DNA of 44,732 nt from Bacteroidia bacterium (GCA_030433115.1 JAUILH010000015.1:1-44732), one strand, 5' to 3'; shown: positions 25,503 to 34,035, numbered from the stretch's first letter. Numbers and translations are program-made. Notes: a model not told the origin generated them from the sequence alone.

Positions 25503-26547
25503 CTTCATTCTGAATGCGGATAGATTCTTTGTGAATGAGTTCCAAAACTTGCTTGACGAAATTAGGATTTAAGCCCTTGTCTTCAGCTTGTTGAATTCTG
25601 TCAGTAATAATTTGATCCCAACGTTCCAGGCTTAAAATGGTCACACCACTGTCTTTCTTGTAATTACCAATTTCTTGAGCGATCATCAGTCTCTTCTCGA
25701 ATAAATCAAATAAACCATCATCCACGGCATCAATTCGATTTCGGAGTGAGTATAGTTTCTCGTAAAAATCGGGATTGTCGGTTTTGGGCGATCTGATTTT
25801 GAGATTATTGATCAGTTCAACCAAAGCGGCAGGTGTAATTTGTTGCTTTGCATCACTCAAAGCATGATCCGGATTTGGGTGCGTTTCAACCATCAAACCA
25901 TTAAAGTCAAGGTCCATGGCTTTTTGAGCAACTTCCAAAAGCAAATTTCGATCTCCCGCAATATGACTGGGATCACAAATAATTGGTAAATCTGGTCTGA
26001 GCCTTTTGAATTCGATTGGAATCTCCCATTGAGGCACATTTCTATAGACATATTCTCCGTAGTAGCTAAATCCTCTGTGAATGGCAGCAATGTGTTCGAC
26101 ACCAGCTCCCTCAATTCGTTCAATGCTGCCCAACCATAATTGTAAATCAGGGTTAACCGGATTTTTAACCATAACCGGTAGATTCACCCCTTTCAGACTA
26201 TCGGCGATCGATTGAACCGTGAAGGGATTAACAGTGGTTCTGGCTCCAATCCATAACATATCTACGCCATGTTTCAAAGCAATTTCCACATGTTCCGGGT
26301 TAGCCACCTCCGTGATAACAGGAAGTCCGTGAGTTTTTCCCGCATTTACTAACCAGGGAAGGGCTTTTTCACCCAGTCCTTCGAAACTGTTGGGTTTGGT
26401 TCTGGGTTTCCAAATACCGGCTCTAATTGCTTTAACATGCTCATTGGAACTTAACTCACCAACTACAGCGTTGATTTGCTCCTCAGATTCGGCACTACAA
26501 GGACCTGCAATGACGTAAGGCTTATGCTCTGTTGGAATCCAGCTCAT
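25489..26547 (-). CDS. aroF: Bifunctional DAHP synthase / chorismate mutase
   Basis: A 352-residue two-domain enzyme of the shikimate pathway. Residues ~1-250 are a type I-beta 3-deoxy-D-arabino-heptulosonate-7-phosphate synthase (GPCSAESEEQI near 15-25; KPRTKPNSFEGLG; PVITEVAN; DPSHIAGDRN; VETHPNPDHALSDAKQQ). Residues ~265-352 are an AroQ-type chorismate mutase (LRNRIDAVDDGLFDLFEKR, EIGNYKK). The first domain joins erythrose-4-phosphate and PEP; the second turns chorismate into prephenate. The fusion, with the mutase at the C-terminus, is common in Bacteroidota and lets prephenate or aromatic products feed back on the synthase. The gene symbol is the generic one; aroG-type naming also occurs. 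Confidence 0.9.
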   Translation of the reverse strand: MSWIPTEHKPYVIAGPCSAESEEQINAVVGELSSNEHVKAIRAGIWKPRTKPNSFEGLGEKALPWLVNAGKTHGLPVITEVANPEHVEIALKHGVDMLWIGARTTVNPFTVQSIADSLKGVNLPVMVKNPVNPDLQLWLGSIERIEGAGVEHIAAIHRGFSYYGEYVYRNVPQWEIPIEFKRLRPDLPIICDPSHIAGDRNLLLEVAQKAMDLDFNGLMVETHPNPDHALSDAKQQITPAALVELINNLKIRSPKTDNPDFYEKLYSLRNRIDAVDDGLFDLFEKRLMIAQEIGNYKKDSGVTILSLERWDQIITDRIQQAEDKGLNPNFVKQVLELIHKESIRIQNEVMNR

Positions 26548-26579
26548 CTCTGCTTACAAAGATGTGAAATAAACTGATT

Positions 26580-26623
26580 AAAAAAAGAAACCCTGACAAT
26601 TCTGGTTGCGGCAGATTGTCAGG
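26580..26623 (-). terminator. Rho-independent terminator after the ECF operon
   Basis: On the minus strand a perfect ten-pair arm (CCCTGACAAT/ATTGTCAGGG) extended by three more pairs is followed by a T-rich tract. It lies directly after the outer-membrane barrel gene and separates the sigma/anti-sigma/OMP unit from the DAHP synthase gene. Confidence 0.8.
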
Positions 26624-26659
26624 GTGCACCCCTTGTTGATTATGTTGCTGTTAGGTTCT

Positions 26660-27478
26660 CTAGAAGGGTGTTAACGCAAGTCCGACTGAGAAAGGATATA
26701 CTTCTGGACCGCGATTTTTTTCAAATACTGTAGTTAAACCGTAGTTGGCAAATGCCGTAATGTTCTTATAAGTAATTCTGGCAGTGGCAGATAATTTGAA
26801 AGGATTGATGTTGTAGTGCCCTTTCGATCTGTCTTTATTTTTATTGTTATCTACCTCATACTTTAACTTCATTTTACTGCCAATTTTATAGCCACCAATC
26901 ACGCCAAAAGAAATTTGAAATGCTTTGTCCGGGTCTTTGTGTGTGGTGATATCGAGTAAAAGGGGCACCTGTAAATAAGTAGCTTTTAGAAAGTTCTTAT
27001 TGTAAGACACGGTGGTGTCAATTCTACCCCAAATGCTATCACTGTTGTAAGCAATGTTCACGTTTCTTTTGAATTCGTATCTATTGAACTCAAATCCGAG
27101 TCCGGTAGTAAGGCCTACATGAGGTGTGCCAAACTGGAATCGCTTTTCGGCAATGTTCAATTGAAAATGAACAGATTTACTATAATCAAGGTCCAGGTAA
27201 TTGGCAGAGTTAGGCAGTGTAATTGAATTGTCTGAGGTCAATAAGCCGTTTACACCAAAGTAAAAACCACCCCATCTGGCATAGTCGTCTGGGGTGAAAC
27301 AATCATCACAATCGTCTCCACCTGGATTGACATTGACGGTGACGTTGCTATCAATTTCTGATTCAATGATCATCACGGTAGTAGACCCAAGGTTGAACTT
27401 GGTGGTGTCGTCGGAAATTTGAGCAAGGGAGTAAAATCCTGATAGACTAAGAAGCGTGATTAAACCAAAAGTTTTCAT
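26660..27478 (-). CDS. Outer-membrane beta-barrel protein of the ECF unit
   Basis: A 272-residue protein with a signal peptide (about 1-19) and alternating amphipathic strands ending in an aromatic residue (terminal LTPF), the pattern of PorT/OMP_b-brl-type barrels. The N-terminal mature part has a Cys/Asp-rich patch (DDCDDC near 55-60) that could bind a metal or form a disulfide. Its own promoter-like site, TGTAAC-N16-CGTC at 27505-27530, is identical in layout to the one before the ECF sigma gene, so it is probably a direct target of that sigma factor. Ligand and function are unknown. Confidence 0.75.
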   Translation of the reverse strand: MKTFGLITLLSLSGFYSLAQISDDTTKFNLGSTTVMIIESEIDSNVTVNVNPGGDDCDDCFTPDDYARWGGFYFGVNGLLTSDNSITLPNSANYLDLDYSKSVHFQLNIAEKRFQFGTPHVGLTTGLGFEFNRYEFKRNVNIAYNSDSIWGRIDTTVSYNKNFLKATYLQVPLLLDITTHKDPDKAFQISFGVIGGYKIGSKMKLKYEVDNNKNKDRSKGHYNINPFKLSATARITYKNITAFANYGLTTVFEKNRGPEVYPFSVGLALTPF

Positions 27479-27504
27479 AGTAATTTATTTATTGTTTATT
27501 GTAT

Positions 27505-27530
27505 GACGGTTAAGTGATCGATTAGTTACA
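27505..27530 (-). promoter_or_regulatory. ECF-type promoter before the outer-membrane barrel gene
   Basis: On the minus strand: -35 TGTAAC (27530-27525), a spacer of exactly 16 bases, and -10 CGTC (27508-27505), leaving about 26 bases to the ATG. Sequence, spacing and orientation match the site before the ECF sigma gene. It lies in the 61-base gap after the anti-sigma gene. Confidence 0.65.
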
Positions 27531-27539
27531 GTAGAAAAA

Positions 27540-28859
27540 TTATTTTTTCTTTTTACTTCTGTAAAACCCGAATTTCCCAATAGTGAAGGCGGTTATAGAA
27601 CGATCTGATTGTTGCCCTTTTTCATAGTCAACATCACTTTTTGTGAGTTTACCCAGAGTATTGAGTGCGGCATAGTTTAAATCGGTGTCGTACTCGGAGG
27701 GTGTTTCAGTCACTCTATTGGAAATCGTTTTTGCCACTGCCTCTTTGACAGACAGGGCATTATTGGGATTTGAAACTGGCGCTTCATTCATGGCTATGTT
27801 GTCGTTGTCGTCATTGAGTTCCAATTCAATTGGAGCGTTCAATACAGAATCTAAAGGAAGCAATTCCGGTTTCAAAGGCACGCCTTTAAGTTCAATTGTC
27901 GTTTCTGCGAGATCAGACCCGGAAGCCTGACTATTTTGAGGTGAGGGTTGAACAGCTCTGGGCAAAGGAGCAGGTGCGTTCTGTTTTTGCTCCATTTTTA
28001 CGCCATTAATTTCGTCCTCCTTTTCATCTGGAACGATGATGACATCATTCGCAACTAAAGGATCCGGAGCTACGCTATTAGTTGAGTCTATTTGTTTATC
28101 ATCTAACGCTACATCTGTTTTTCCCGGCTCAGTATCTTCCAATGGAGAAGCGGTTTGTTTAGTTCTGGCCCGATCAAACATGTCAGGTAATACCAACCAA
28201 CCGATTAACAAAATGGCGGCAACGGCAACAGCTTGTCTCCACCAAATTGGAATCACACGACCTTCCGACTGTTTTAAAGAAGCCTTATTCTCAAAAATAA
28301 TGTCCTGTGCAGGCAATTGAGACTTCTGGAAAGAGGTAAATATGACAAAGGCAGTCTCATTATCTTCAATTAGAGCTTCAAAGGCTGTTGTATCCTCTGC
28401 AGAGAGATCTCCTTCCAAATAAGCAATGCAGGTCGTTTCAAAATCTTGTTGACCATTGAATGCAATCAAAGGTGCTTTATCTACTGAAAGTGTGTTGTCG
28501 GCAACTAGCTTTGTGCGCAACCAACTTTCTCTTTGTGGTTTTAATTCCGGGTGAAGTTGCAGGAAGCTGTTGAGTTGTTTTAATTGCTCATCAGACAAGT
28601 TACCTTCCAATTCGTGCAATAAGAACGTATCAATGTTGCTGAGATTAATTTCAGGAAGGTCAGGTGTTTTCTTGAGTGATGCTTTATCCGGAAATGAAGT
28701 GTTGATAGGTTTCAATTTGAAACCAGACATCTCTTCCAATTCAGCTTTCAAATCCGGATTGTTGTCCAAAAACAAGTGCAAAGCCTCTAGTTGCTCAGGA
28801 GACAATTGACCATCCAAATAGTCCATGAAGAATATTTCGTAATTCTCTCTATTGATCAT
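27540..28859 (-). CDS. Transmembrane anti-sigma factor with three N-terminal repeats
   Basis: A 439-residue protein. The cytoplasmic part contains three related segments of the form YL-x-G-x-LS-x(n)-FL-x-x-x-P, at about residues 13-47, 80-113 and 145-178, each resembling a small anti-sigma domain (YLDGQLSPEQLEALHLFL; LEGNLSDEQLKQLNSFL; YLEGDLSAEDTTAFEAL). One membrane segment follows near 212-230. The periplasmic part (about 200 residues) is Pro-, Asp- and Glu-rich, mostly low-complexity, and ends in a Lys-rich tail. It would hold the adjacent ECF sigma factor until an envelope signal arrives. Zinc-binding HxxxCxxC motifs are absent. Its ATG overlaps the sigma stop (ATGA). Confidence 0.75.
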   Translation of the reverse strand: MINRENYEIFFMDYLDGQLSPEQLEALHLFLDNNPDLKAELEEMSGFKLKPINTSFPDKASLKKTPDLPEINLSNIDTFLLHELEGNLSDEQLKQLNSFLQLHPELKPQRESWLRTKLVADNTLSVDKAPLIAFNGQQDFETTCIAYLEGDLSAEDTTAFEALIEDNETAFVIFTSFQKSQLPAQDIIFENKASLKQSEGRVIPIWWRQAVAVAAILLIGWLVLPDMFDRARTKQTASPLEDTEPGKTDVALDDKQIDSTNSVAPDPLVANDVIIVPDEKEDEINGVKMEQKQNAPAPLPRAVQPSPQNSQASGSDLAETTIELKGVPLKPELLPLDSVLNAPIELELNDDNDNIAMNEAPVSNPNNALSVKEAVAKTISNRVTETPSEYDTDLNYAALNTLGKLTKSDVDYEKGQQSDRSITAFTIGKFGFYRSKKKK

Positions 28860-29347
28860 ATCACATTCTCCATACTAACTAAATAAGCGCGTAGGGCTTT
28901 CCTGGCTCTGTAAATGTATACTTTGACTTGTGAAGGATTCAGTTTACAAATTTCCCCAATCTCATCATAGGAGTATCCTTCATAGTCTCTCAGTAAAATC
29001 ACTGTTTTCTGAATTTCCGGAATTTGATTCAAGGCGGTATCCAAAACTTCAGAAATATCGGAGTAAGATTTGTCTGAAGACTCACCGGCCATGCTCAAAT
29101 CACCTTCCTGTTCGTCAGAATATCTTTTTTCTTTTCTGGTATGATCGATAAAGTAGTGGTAGGCAGTCGAGAATAAGTAAGATTTGGCTTTTTCAAACAT
29201 CACATCCTCTACCTTCAACCAAAGTCGTGCAAAACTCTCCTGGACCAGATCTTTTGCCAAATCCTGATTCTTAGCCAGTTTTAAGCCAAACCGATACAAT
29301 TTATCGGCGTGTAGATCAACAACTTGATTGTATTCTTTTGTCGTCAT
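28856..29347 (-). CDS. ECF-family RNA polymerase sigma factor
   Basis: A 163-residue sigma factor with only regions 2 and 4. Region 2 shows ADKLYRFGLKLAKNQDLAKD and LVQESFARLW; region 4 shows LRDYEGYSYDEIGEICKLNP and the recognition-helix part SQVKVYIYRARKAL. It would direct transcription of a small regulon in response to an envelope signal relayed by the overlapping anti-sigma gene. A TGTAAC-N16-CGTC promoter stands just upstream (29358-29383), so it is probably autoregulated. The distance from the -10 element to the ATG is so short that the mRNA would have almost no leader. No other in-frame start codon keeps region 2 intact. Confidence 0.9.
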   Translation of the reverse strand: MTTKEYNQVVDLHADKLYRFGLKLAKNQDLAKDLVQESFARLWLKVEDVMFEKAKSYLFSTAYHYFIDHTRKEKRYSDEQEGDLSMAGESSDKSYSDISEVLDTALNQIPEIQKTVILLRDYEGYSYDEIGEICKLNPSQVKVYIYRARKALRAYLVSMENVI

Positions 29348-29357
29348 GCCATCGTAA

Positions 29358-29383
29358 GACGAACAAGTTACATATAAGTTACA
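29358..29383 (-). promoter_or_regulatory. ECF-type autoregulatory promoter before the sigma gene
   Basis: On the minus strand: -35 TGTAAC (29383-29378), a 16-base spacer, and -10 CGTC (29361-29358) followed by TTA. A second TGTAAC sits inside the spacer. The ATG follows the -10 element by ten bases, predicting a near-leaderless transcript. The same site, with the same spacing, precedes the outer-membrane barrel gene. Confidence 0.7.
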
Positions 29384-29398
29384 GGCAATTGAAAATTT

Positions 29399-32300
29399 TT
29401 ACCAAATTCGATAATCCATGCTCAAATTCTGCCACCTTGTATTGGGAGATTGTTGTCCCTTGGATAGTTTAGTAACGTTCGTATAGATGTAGTCTTGAAT
29501 CTCGGACAACCAAATTTCACCGTCCATATTCAAATCAGCCTTCATGCTCTTAATACCATCCAAAAGGCTGTATGTAAACAAACCGTTGTGCCATTCTTTG
29601 CTTTCTATGGCAAACTCACCACCTCCGGCACTTGAAATGACAGTTGTTCCAGTGAATTTTCTCATGTCAGCAAACATTTCTTTCATCAACTCTGAAGTGT
29701 TTTTGGAACCTGCAGTGTGTTTGCGTTGAACATTGGCTCCAGCTGTTCTAAATACTATGTCGTCTGTTGAGGCAATGACTTCTGTAGTTGTTTCTAGCTC
29801 TTCTTCCTCAACCTCACCACTGTGACAAGTGTCCATGAGCAGTATTTTTCTTATTGACGGAATTTTGTCGAGCACAGCCTCCAATTCTTGATAGGCGATT
29901 CCATGTTTTGAGGGATTATTGAAATCTATGTCGTGTGTGGCAAAATAATAGTTGAAATTTTCATCCAGAACGCCATGCCCGGCAACAAACATCAATACCA
30001 CATCATCCTGATCCGCTTTTTCCAGGAATTGATGCATTCTACTCAACTGGTCTTTTTTAACCTCACCATCTAATAATTGGAGATGATTGACCTGATCGAA
30101 GGCCGAAGATTTTTTCAATAGATTATAAATATCCCGGGCATCTTTTGAAGCGTAGTTAAGGTTGAAAGAAGAATCCATGTACTCAGAAACGCCTACTGTA
30201 ATGAGGTAAAGTTGAGGTAAGTCTTTATCTTCTCTTGTGATATTCATGGTTTCTAACAAGCTTTGATTGCCCTGCTTGTCTAGTGCAGATATCTGAATTT
30301 TATTTTTTCCGGGAATCAAGTGCACACTTTCTTTGAAGCGTATTTCGTCATTATTAAATGTTTTGCCATCCTGACCGTATAATGGCACATCATTCAACCA
30401 AATGTTATAGGATGAAATGCCATTGTCAGAAGCGAAATTCAAATCCAGTTCAGCCCGATCCTGAAAAACCACGTTGGAGTAGTCATTTTTATTGATGATC
30501 TGAACTTCAGGTCTTGAGGCACTCACATTTAATTCATCCCGAACACCCAATTTTTCCTTCCTTTTTTTTATGGCTTTTTGGTACATACTTACCAATTCTT
30601 CATTGTGATATGGAGAGTGACTCAATATTTTATCGGGACGGTTCAGCCAAACATCAAATTGCTCGCACGGATAGATTTTGTCGCCATATTGAAAAGCCAT
30701 GTCACGGTGCGCATCCGGGTTCGACATGTAATACCCCTCCTTATGAACCACCATGGTGCCGTTATCTTTTAAGTAGTGAATATCGAATAGCTTTTCATGA
30801 TCATCGGATTTGAGTTTAAAGACTTTCACGTCATACGACCAGTTCTCAGCTGCCAGTAATTTCCCGTCCAAACTAAATGAAATGAGTCGCGGATAATTGA
30901 AGTCGAATTGGAATTGGGAGCTTTTACCAGTTGAATAGTTATACAAGACCAGGGCTTTGTCGTCAAAATTAAAGTACCCCAATTGCTGGTGTCCTGGTCT
31001 GAATGCTAAAGGGTTACTGGTTTTTCCTTTTGAACCAAAGGACTTAAATAATTTCCCGGTAGCAGAATTAAGCATGTGGATTTGCCCTGTATGATTATCA
31101 AAATAGGCCAGGTATTTTCCTTCAGGATCGATCGCGATATTATCGACCGATAAAGAATCATTGGTTTCATAGTTCCAGATATTTTTACCCGCATTGTTGT
31201 AGGCACGAAATGTCCGGTTACTGAGGACTATAAAATGCCCCTTGAGCTCCAGATGTTGCATCCAACCCGGATGATCATTTAAGTCAGGAATTACGGTTTC
31301 TTTAATTGAGTAGTTGATAAGATCGAGTGTCTGGAGGTGGTCACCAATTCTGAAAAAGGCTTCCGTTCTGTCAGCATTAAAATCAGTCAACATGCGGTAC
31401 CATTTGCCGTTCTTCTTCAACTGAAATAAAACCCCAATTTCTTTATCAAATCTTACTTCACCATCCTTAAAAGGAAGGCTTTCAAATCGATCTTTGTAGT
31501 AATTTAAGCCTTGAACGGACACGGGAATTTGGTATTGATTCCCATCTACCATGCTCCAGCTATAGATATTGTGCCCTTCGGCAACCAGTGAATGGTTTTT
31601 GGTGAATTCAATTCTGCTTGGGGCATCATGATTTTCATTGTACTTCAATATTTTATAAGGAATGTGTTTGCTCTTATCCTCATCATAAGACCGGAGGTCA
31701 GTGACACAGATTTTGTAGCCATGTCCGGCGCTCACAATGTACCTGCCGTTTTTGCTGTATTTTATTTTGGCAATAAATGCGTCATGAGGTGTTTTAAAAG
31801 AATTGGCCAATTGGGTTTGAGCATTCGCAATAAACAGTGCTTGCTTGTCGTCGGCATAAGCAAAGTACTTGCTATCCGGACTGAAAGCTATTTGTGAGGT
31901 ATAGGTAACATTTCCCAATTTAGGATATGAAATGGTAGGTGTTTGTATGGCATTCCATGCTTCAAATGATGGGATGAGTAGTACTTCAGCACGCCCTTGA
32001 GTGGTGTGAATGGCACAGGCACTGTTAAGGTCGTCAACAACAATGGAGGTGACTGGCGCTTCTAATGTAATATCGGCACCTACTGCACCTGCTTGTGTCG
32101 CCATGATTTTGAATCTGCCGGAAATATCTGCACTCAAAATAATGTCAGAATTGGAGATGAATTCTGTGGCAGTAACTTCTTTTTCATGTTCACTGAATGT
32201 CTTGAAAAGAGTATAATCTTTTGTGTCGTAAAGTTTGATCTGCCCTTTTGAACCTCCTGCCATGATATACTTCCCTTGTTTATCGATACAGAGTGAGGTG

Positions 32301-32644
32301 TTTTCCATGTCCGTTTTTATGAGCTTTTCAAGCTGGTAAGTTTGTGCGTTCCATATTTTGACGCTACCGTCAATTGAAGCCGTAACGAACTTTGAACCGT
32401 CGGGAAAATATCTGATGGCCGATAATGAACGTGCATGAGCCGGTTGACTGGTTAATGCATGCCCCGACTCAATGTCCCAAATCACAAAGTTATTATCAAT
32501 TGAAACGGTAGCAATCCGCTTACTATCCGGAGAAATGTCGAAATCTGCAATGAAAAAATGAAATCCCAATGGCGCCAAAATGTTTGGAGATTGAGCCAAA
32601 CAGGTGCCACACATGAAAATCAACCATAAAACGAGTCTGTACAT
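29399..32644 (-). CDS. Secreted WD40-repeat protein with C-terminal caspase-like protease
   Basis: A 1081-residue exported protein. Residues 1-17 are a signal peptide. Residues ~20-620 are WD40-type beta-propeller repeats (GSVKIWNAQ; GQIKLYDTK), enough for about two propellers. A linking beta-sandwich region follows (about 700-800). The caspase/metacaspase domain (about 812-1000) has the catalytic His890 in FVAGHGVLD and Cys940 in LLMDTCHSGE. Near the C-terminus DLNMDGEIWLSEI resembles an EF-hand loop, so calcium dependence is possible. The substrate is unknown; the signal peptide places it outside the cytoplasm, unlike cytoplasmic defence caspases. It is immediately upstream of the ECF sigma gene, on the same strand. 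Confidence 0.87.
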   Translation of the reverse strand: MYRLVLWLIFMCGTCLAQSPNILAPLGFHFFIADFDISPDSKRIATVSIDNNFVIWDIESGHALTSQPAHARSLSAIRYFPDGSKFVTASIDGSVKIWNAQTYQLEKLIKTDMENTSLCIDKQGKYIMAGGSKGQIKLYDTKDYTLFKTFSEHEKEVTATEFISNSDIILSADISGRFKIMATQAGAVGADITLEAPVTSIVVDDLNSACAIHTTQGRAEVLLIPSFEAWNAIQTPTISYPKLGNVTYTSQIAFSPDSKYFAYADDKQALFIANAQTQLANSFKTPHDAFIAKIKYSKNGRYIVSAGHGYKICVTDLRSYDEDKSKHIPYKILKYNENHDAPSRIEFTKNHSLVAEGHNIYSWSMVDGNQYQIPVSVQGLNYYKDRFESLPFKDGEVRFDKEIGVLFQLKKNGKWYRMLTDFNADRTEAFFRIGDHLQTLDLINYSIKETVIPDLNDHPGWMQHLELKGHFIVLSNRTFRAYNNAGKNIWNYETNDSLSVDNIAIDPEGKYLAYFDNHTGQIHMLNSATGKLFKSFGSKGKTSNPLAFRPGHQQLGYFNFDDKALVLYNYSTGKSSQFQFDFNYPRLISFSLDGKLLAAENWSYDVKVFKLKSDDHEKLFDIHYLKDNGTMVVHKEGYYMSNPDAHRDMAFQYGDKIYPCEQFDVWLNRPDKILSHSPYHNEELVSMYQKAIKKRKEKLGVRDELNVSASRPEVQIINKNDYSNVVFQDRAELDLNFASDNGISSYNIWLNDVPLYGQDGKTFNNDEIRFKESVHLIPGKNKIQISALDKQGNQSLLETMNITREDKDLPQLYLITVGVSEYMDSSFNLNYASKDARDIYNLLKKSSAFDQVNHLQLLDGEVKKDQLSRMHQFLEKADQDDVVLMFVAGHGVLDENFNYYFATHDIDFNNPSKHGIAYQELEAVLDKIPSIRKILLMDTCHSGEVEEEELETTTEVIASTDDIVFRTAGANVQRKHTAGSKNTSELMKEMFADMRKFTGTTVISSAGGGEFAIESKEWHNGLFTYSLLDGIKSMKADLNMDGEIWLSEIQDYIYTNVTKLSKGQQSPNTRWQNLSMDYRIW

Positions 32645-32649
32645 AATCC

Positions 32650-32657
32650 CAAAAATA
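32650..32657 (-). promoter_or_regulatory. TAnnTTTG box (TATTTTTG) directly upstream of the WD40-caspase gene
   Basis: Exact -7 consensus on the minus strand, five bases before the start codon, predicting an almost leaderless mRNA. It shares this short divergent region with the second Lrp/AsnC gene. A TACG-N8-CGTA inverted repeat (32681-32696) between them could be an operator. Confidence 0.4.
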
Positions 32658-32719
32658 TATAATTCAAATCATTGCTTGTGTACGCATTTATACGTAGATT
32701 CAAAGCATAAAATGTGCCA

Positions 32720-33208
32720 ATGAAACTCGACAAGATTGACCTGAAAATTTTGAAAATTCTTCAACAAAAAGGCAAGATTACCAATGTGCAATTGTCTAAT
32801 CAGGTTGGCTTGTCTCCTGGTCCCACGCTTGAGCGCGTGAGGAAATTAGAAAGTAGCGGAATCATTAAGAATTACCATGCCAGGTTAGACCTCAATAAAA
32901 TTGGATTGGGCTTCACAGCGTTGATTAATCTAAGTTTGGGTCGACAAAAGGAGAATACCATTATGAATTTTAAGAAGGCCATTTCAGAAATAGATGAAGT
33001 GGTTGAGTGTTATCAGCTAACAGGGAATTATGATTACCAATTGAAGGTGGTGGTTAAGGACATTCCCTCTTTTGAGGCTTTGATTGCGGATAAACTGAGT
33101 AAAATCGAAGAGATTGGCAGCATGCAAACAATGGTAGTACTGTCTGAGTTAAAGCAAAACTCTGTAGTGCCACTTGATTATTCATTGGATATCTACGAAA
33201 TCAAATAA
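32720..33208 (+). CDS. Lrp/AsnC family transcriptional regulator, second copy
   Basis: A 162-residue regulator; the ATG at 32720 is preferred over the in-frame GTG six bases earlier. Residues ~1-55 are the winged helix-turn-helix (MKLDKIDLKILKILQQKG, LSPGPTLERVRKLESSGII) and ~65-150 the RAM domain (LTGNYDYQLKVVVKDIPSF). It is divergent from the WD40-caspase gene across a short gap holding a TACG-N8-CGTA inverted repeat. The next gene starts one base after its stop. Its ligand is unknown; sequence differs clearly from the copy at 5693, so the two are not a recent duplication. Confidence 0.88.
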   Translation: MKLDKIDLKILKILQQKGKITNVQLSNQVGLSPGPTLERVRKLESSGIIKNYHARLDLNKIGLGFTALINLSLGRQKENTIMNFKKAISEIDEVVECYQLTGNYDYQLKVVVKDIPSFEALIADKLSKIEEIGSMQTMVVLSELKQNSVVPLDYSLDIYEIK

Positions 33209-33209
33209 G

Positions 33210-33557
33210 ATGAATATTGAAGACTACAGATCTTATTGTTTGGCAAAGCCGGGTACCTCAGAAGGCTTTCCGTTTGGTGAAAATACACTCGTATTTAAAG
33301 TGCTGGGAAAAATGTTTGCTTTAACAGATGTAGATACTTTTGCGAGTGTTAATTTGAAGTGTGAGCCTGAACGTGCCGTTGAACTGCGCGAACAATACCC
33401 TGCTGTGCGACCGGGCTATCATATGAATAAGAAACATTGGAATACGGTGGATATGGACGGTAGTTTGGATGATCAAATGATTTATGAGTTAATAGATCAC
33501 TCATATGATTTGATTGTTAAATCCCTGCCAAAAAAACTACAAGCCACCCTCTCATAA
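33210..33557 (+). CDS. MmcQ/YjbR family protein
   Basis: A 115-residue protein; the ATG at 33210, just after the Lrp stop, replaces a longer frame reaching back into that gene. It matches the MmcQ/YjbR (CyaY-like fold) family: KPGTSEGFPFGENTLVFKVL near the N-terminus, FALTDVDTFASVNLKCEPE in the middle, and GYHMNKKHWNTV before the final helix. These small proteins have been called DNA-binding, but their role is not established. It is likely co-transcribed with the Lrp/AsnC regulator. Confidence 0.85.
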   Translation: MNIEDYRSYCLAKPGTSEGFPFGENTLVFKVLGKMFALTDVDTFASVNLKCEPERAVELREQYPAVRPGYHMNKKHWNTVDMDGSLDDQMIYELIDHSYDLIVKSLPKKLQATLS

Positions 33558-33609
33558 AAATTGCACGACTTTTGTAAGGAGCTAACAACTAACCTAAATA
33601 TATATAACC

Positions 33610-33987
33610 ATGAAGAAGTTTTTATTGATTTTGGCTTTTGGCCTAATGAGTGTTATGACTGCAGAAAGCTATGCACAAGATACAAAAGAAGTTTACTGTG
33701 AAGTCATTGGCCGCGCTACCTGGAGTTTGAAAGGAAAGATTAAAATTGAAGTAGATTTTGGTCAGGAGAACGGTGTTTTCGAAGGATTTAACAAGGATGT
33801 ACTAAAAGATCCGGCTACCGGGAAAAACAAACGGTTTAACTCTATGATTGATGCCTTGAATTTTATGGCTGCAGATGGCTGGGTATTTGTGAATGCATTC
33901 AATGTATCAAATGGAAATAGCAATGCCAGCGGAAGCGGCATGTCTAATGAGTTTCATTACATCATGAGAAAAACCATCAAGGAATAG
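33610..33987 (+). CDS. Small secreted protein of unknown function
   Basis: A 125-residue protein with a clear signal peptide (about 1-22, ending near SYAQ). The mature part is about 100 residues with a beta-rich start (KIKIEVDFG) and a helix-strand end (MIDALNFMAADGWVFVNAF, then FHYIMRK). I know this pattern from uncharacterised Bacteroidota proteins but not its function. No partner gene is apparent: a terminator follows immediately, and the upstream MmcQ/YjbR gene is 52 bases away. Confidence 0.65.
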   Translation: MKKFLLILAFGLMSVMTAESYAQDTKEVYCEVIGRATWSLKGKIKIEVDFGQENGVFEGFNKDVLKDPATGKNKRFNSMIDALNFMAADGWVFVNAFNVSNGNSNASGSGMSNEFHYIMRKTIKE

Positions 33988-34010
33988 CGAAAATTAATCG
34001 TGAAGAATTG

Positions 34011-34035
34011 GGGAGCTTTTTAGCTCCCTTTTTTG
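34011..34035 (+). terminator. Rho-independent terminator after the small secreted gene
   Basis: A seven-pair stem GGGAGCT/AGCTCCC with a four-T loop and a long T tract. It separates this gene from the convergent one ending at 34036, and the A-rich upstream flank gives only limited support for use in both directions. Confidence 0.8.

Noticed and set aside
29399..32644. A CRISPR-linked or cytoplasmic caspase defence system
   Set aside because: The protein has a signal peptide, and no CRISPR array, effector or nuclease gene is nearby, so a phage-defence role is not supported.
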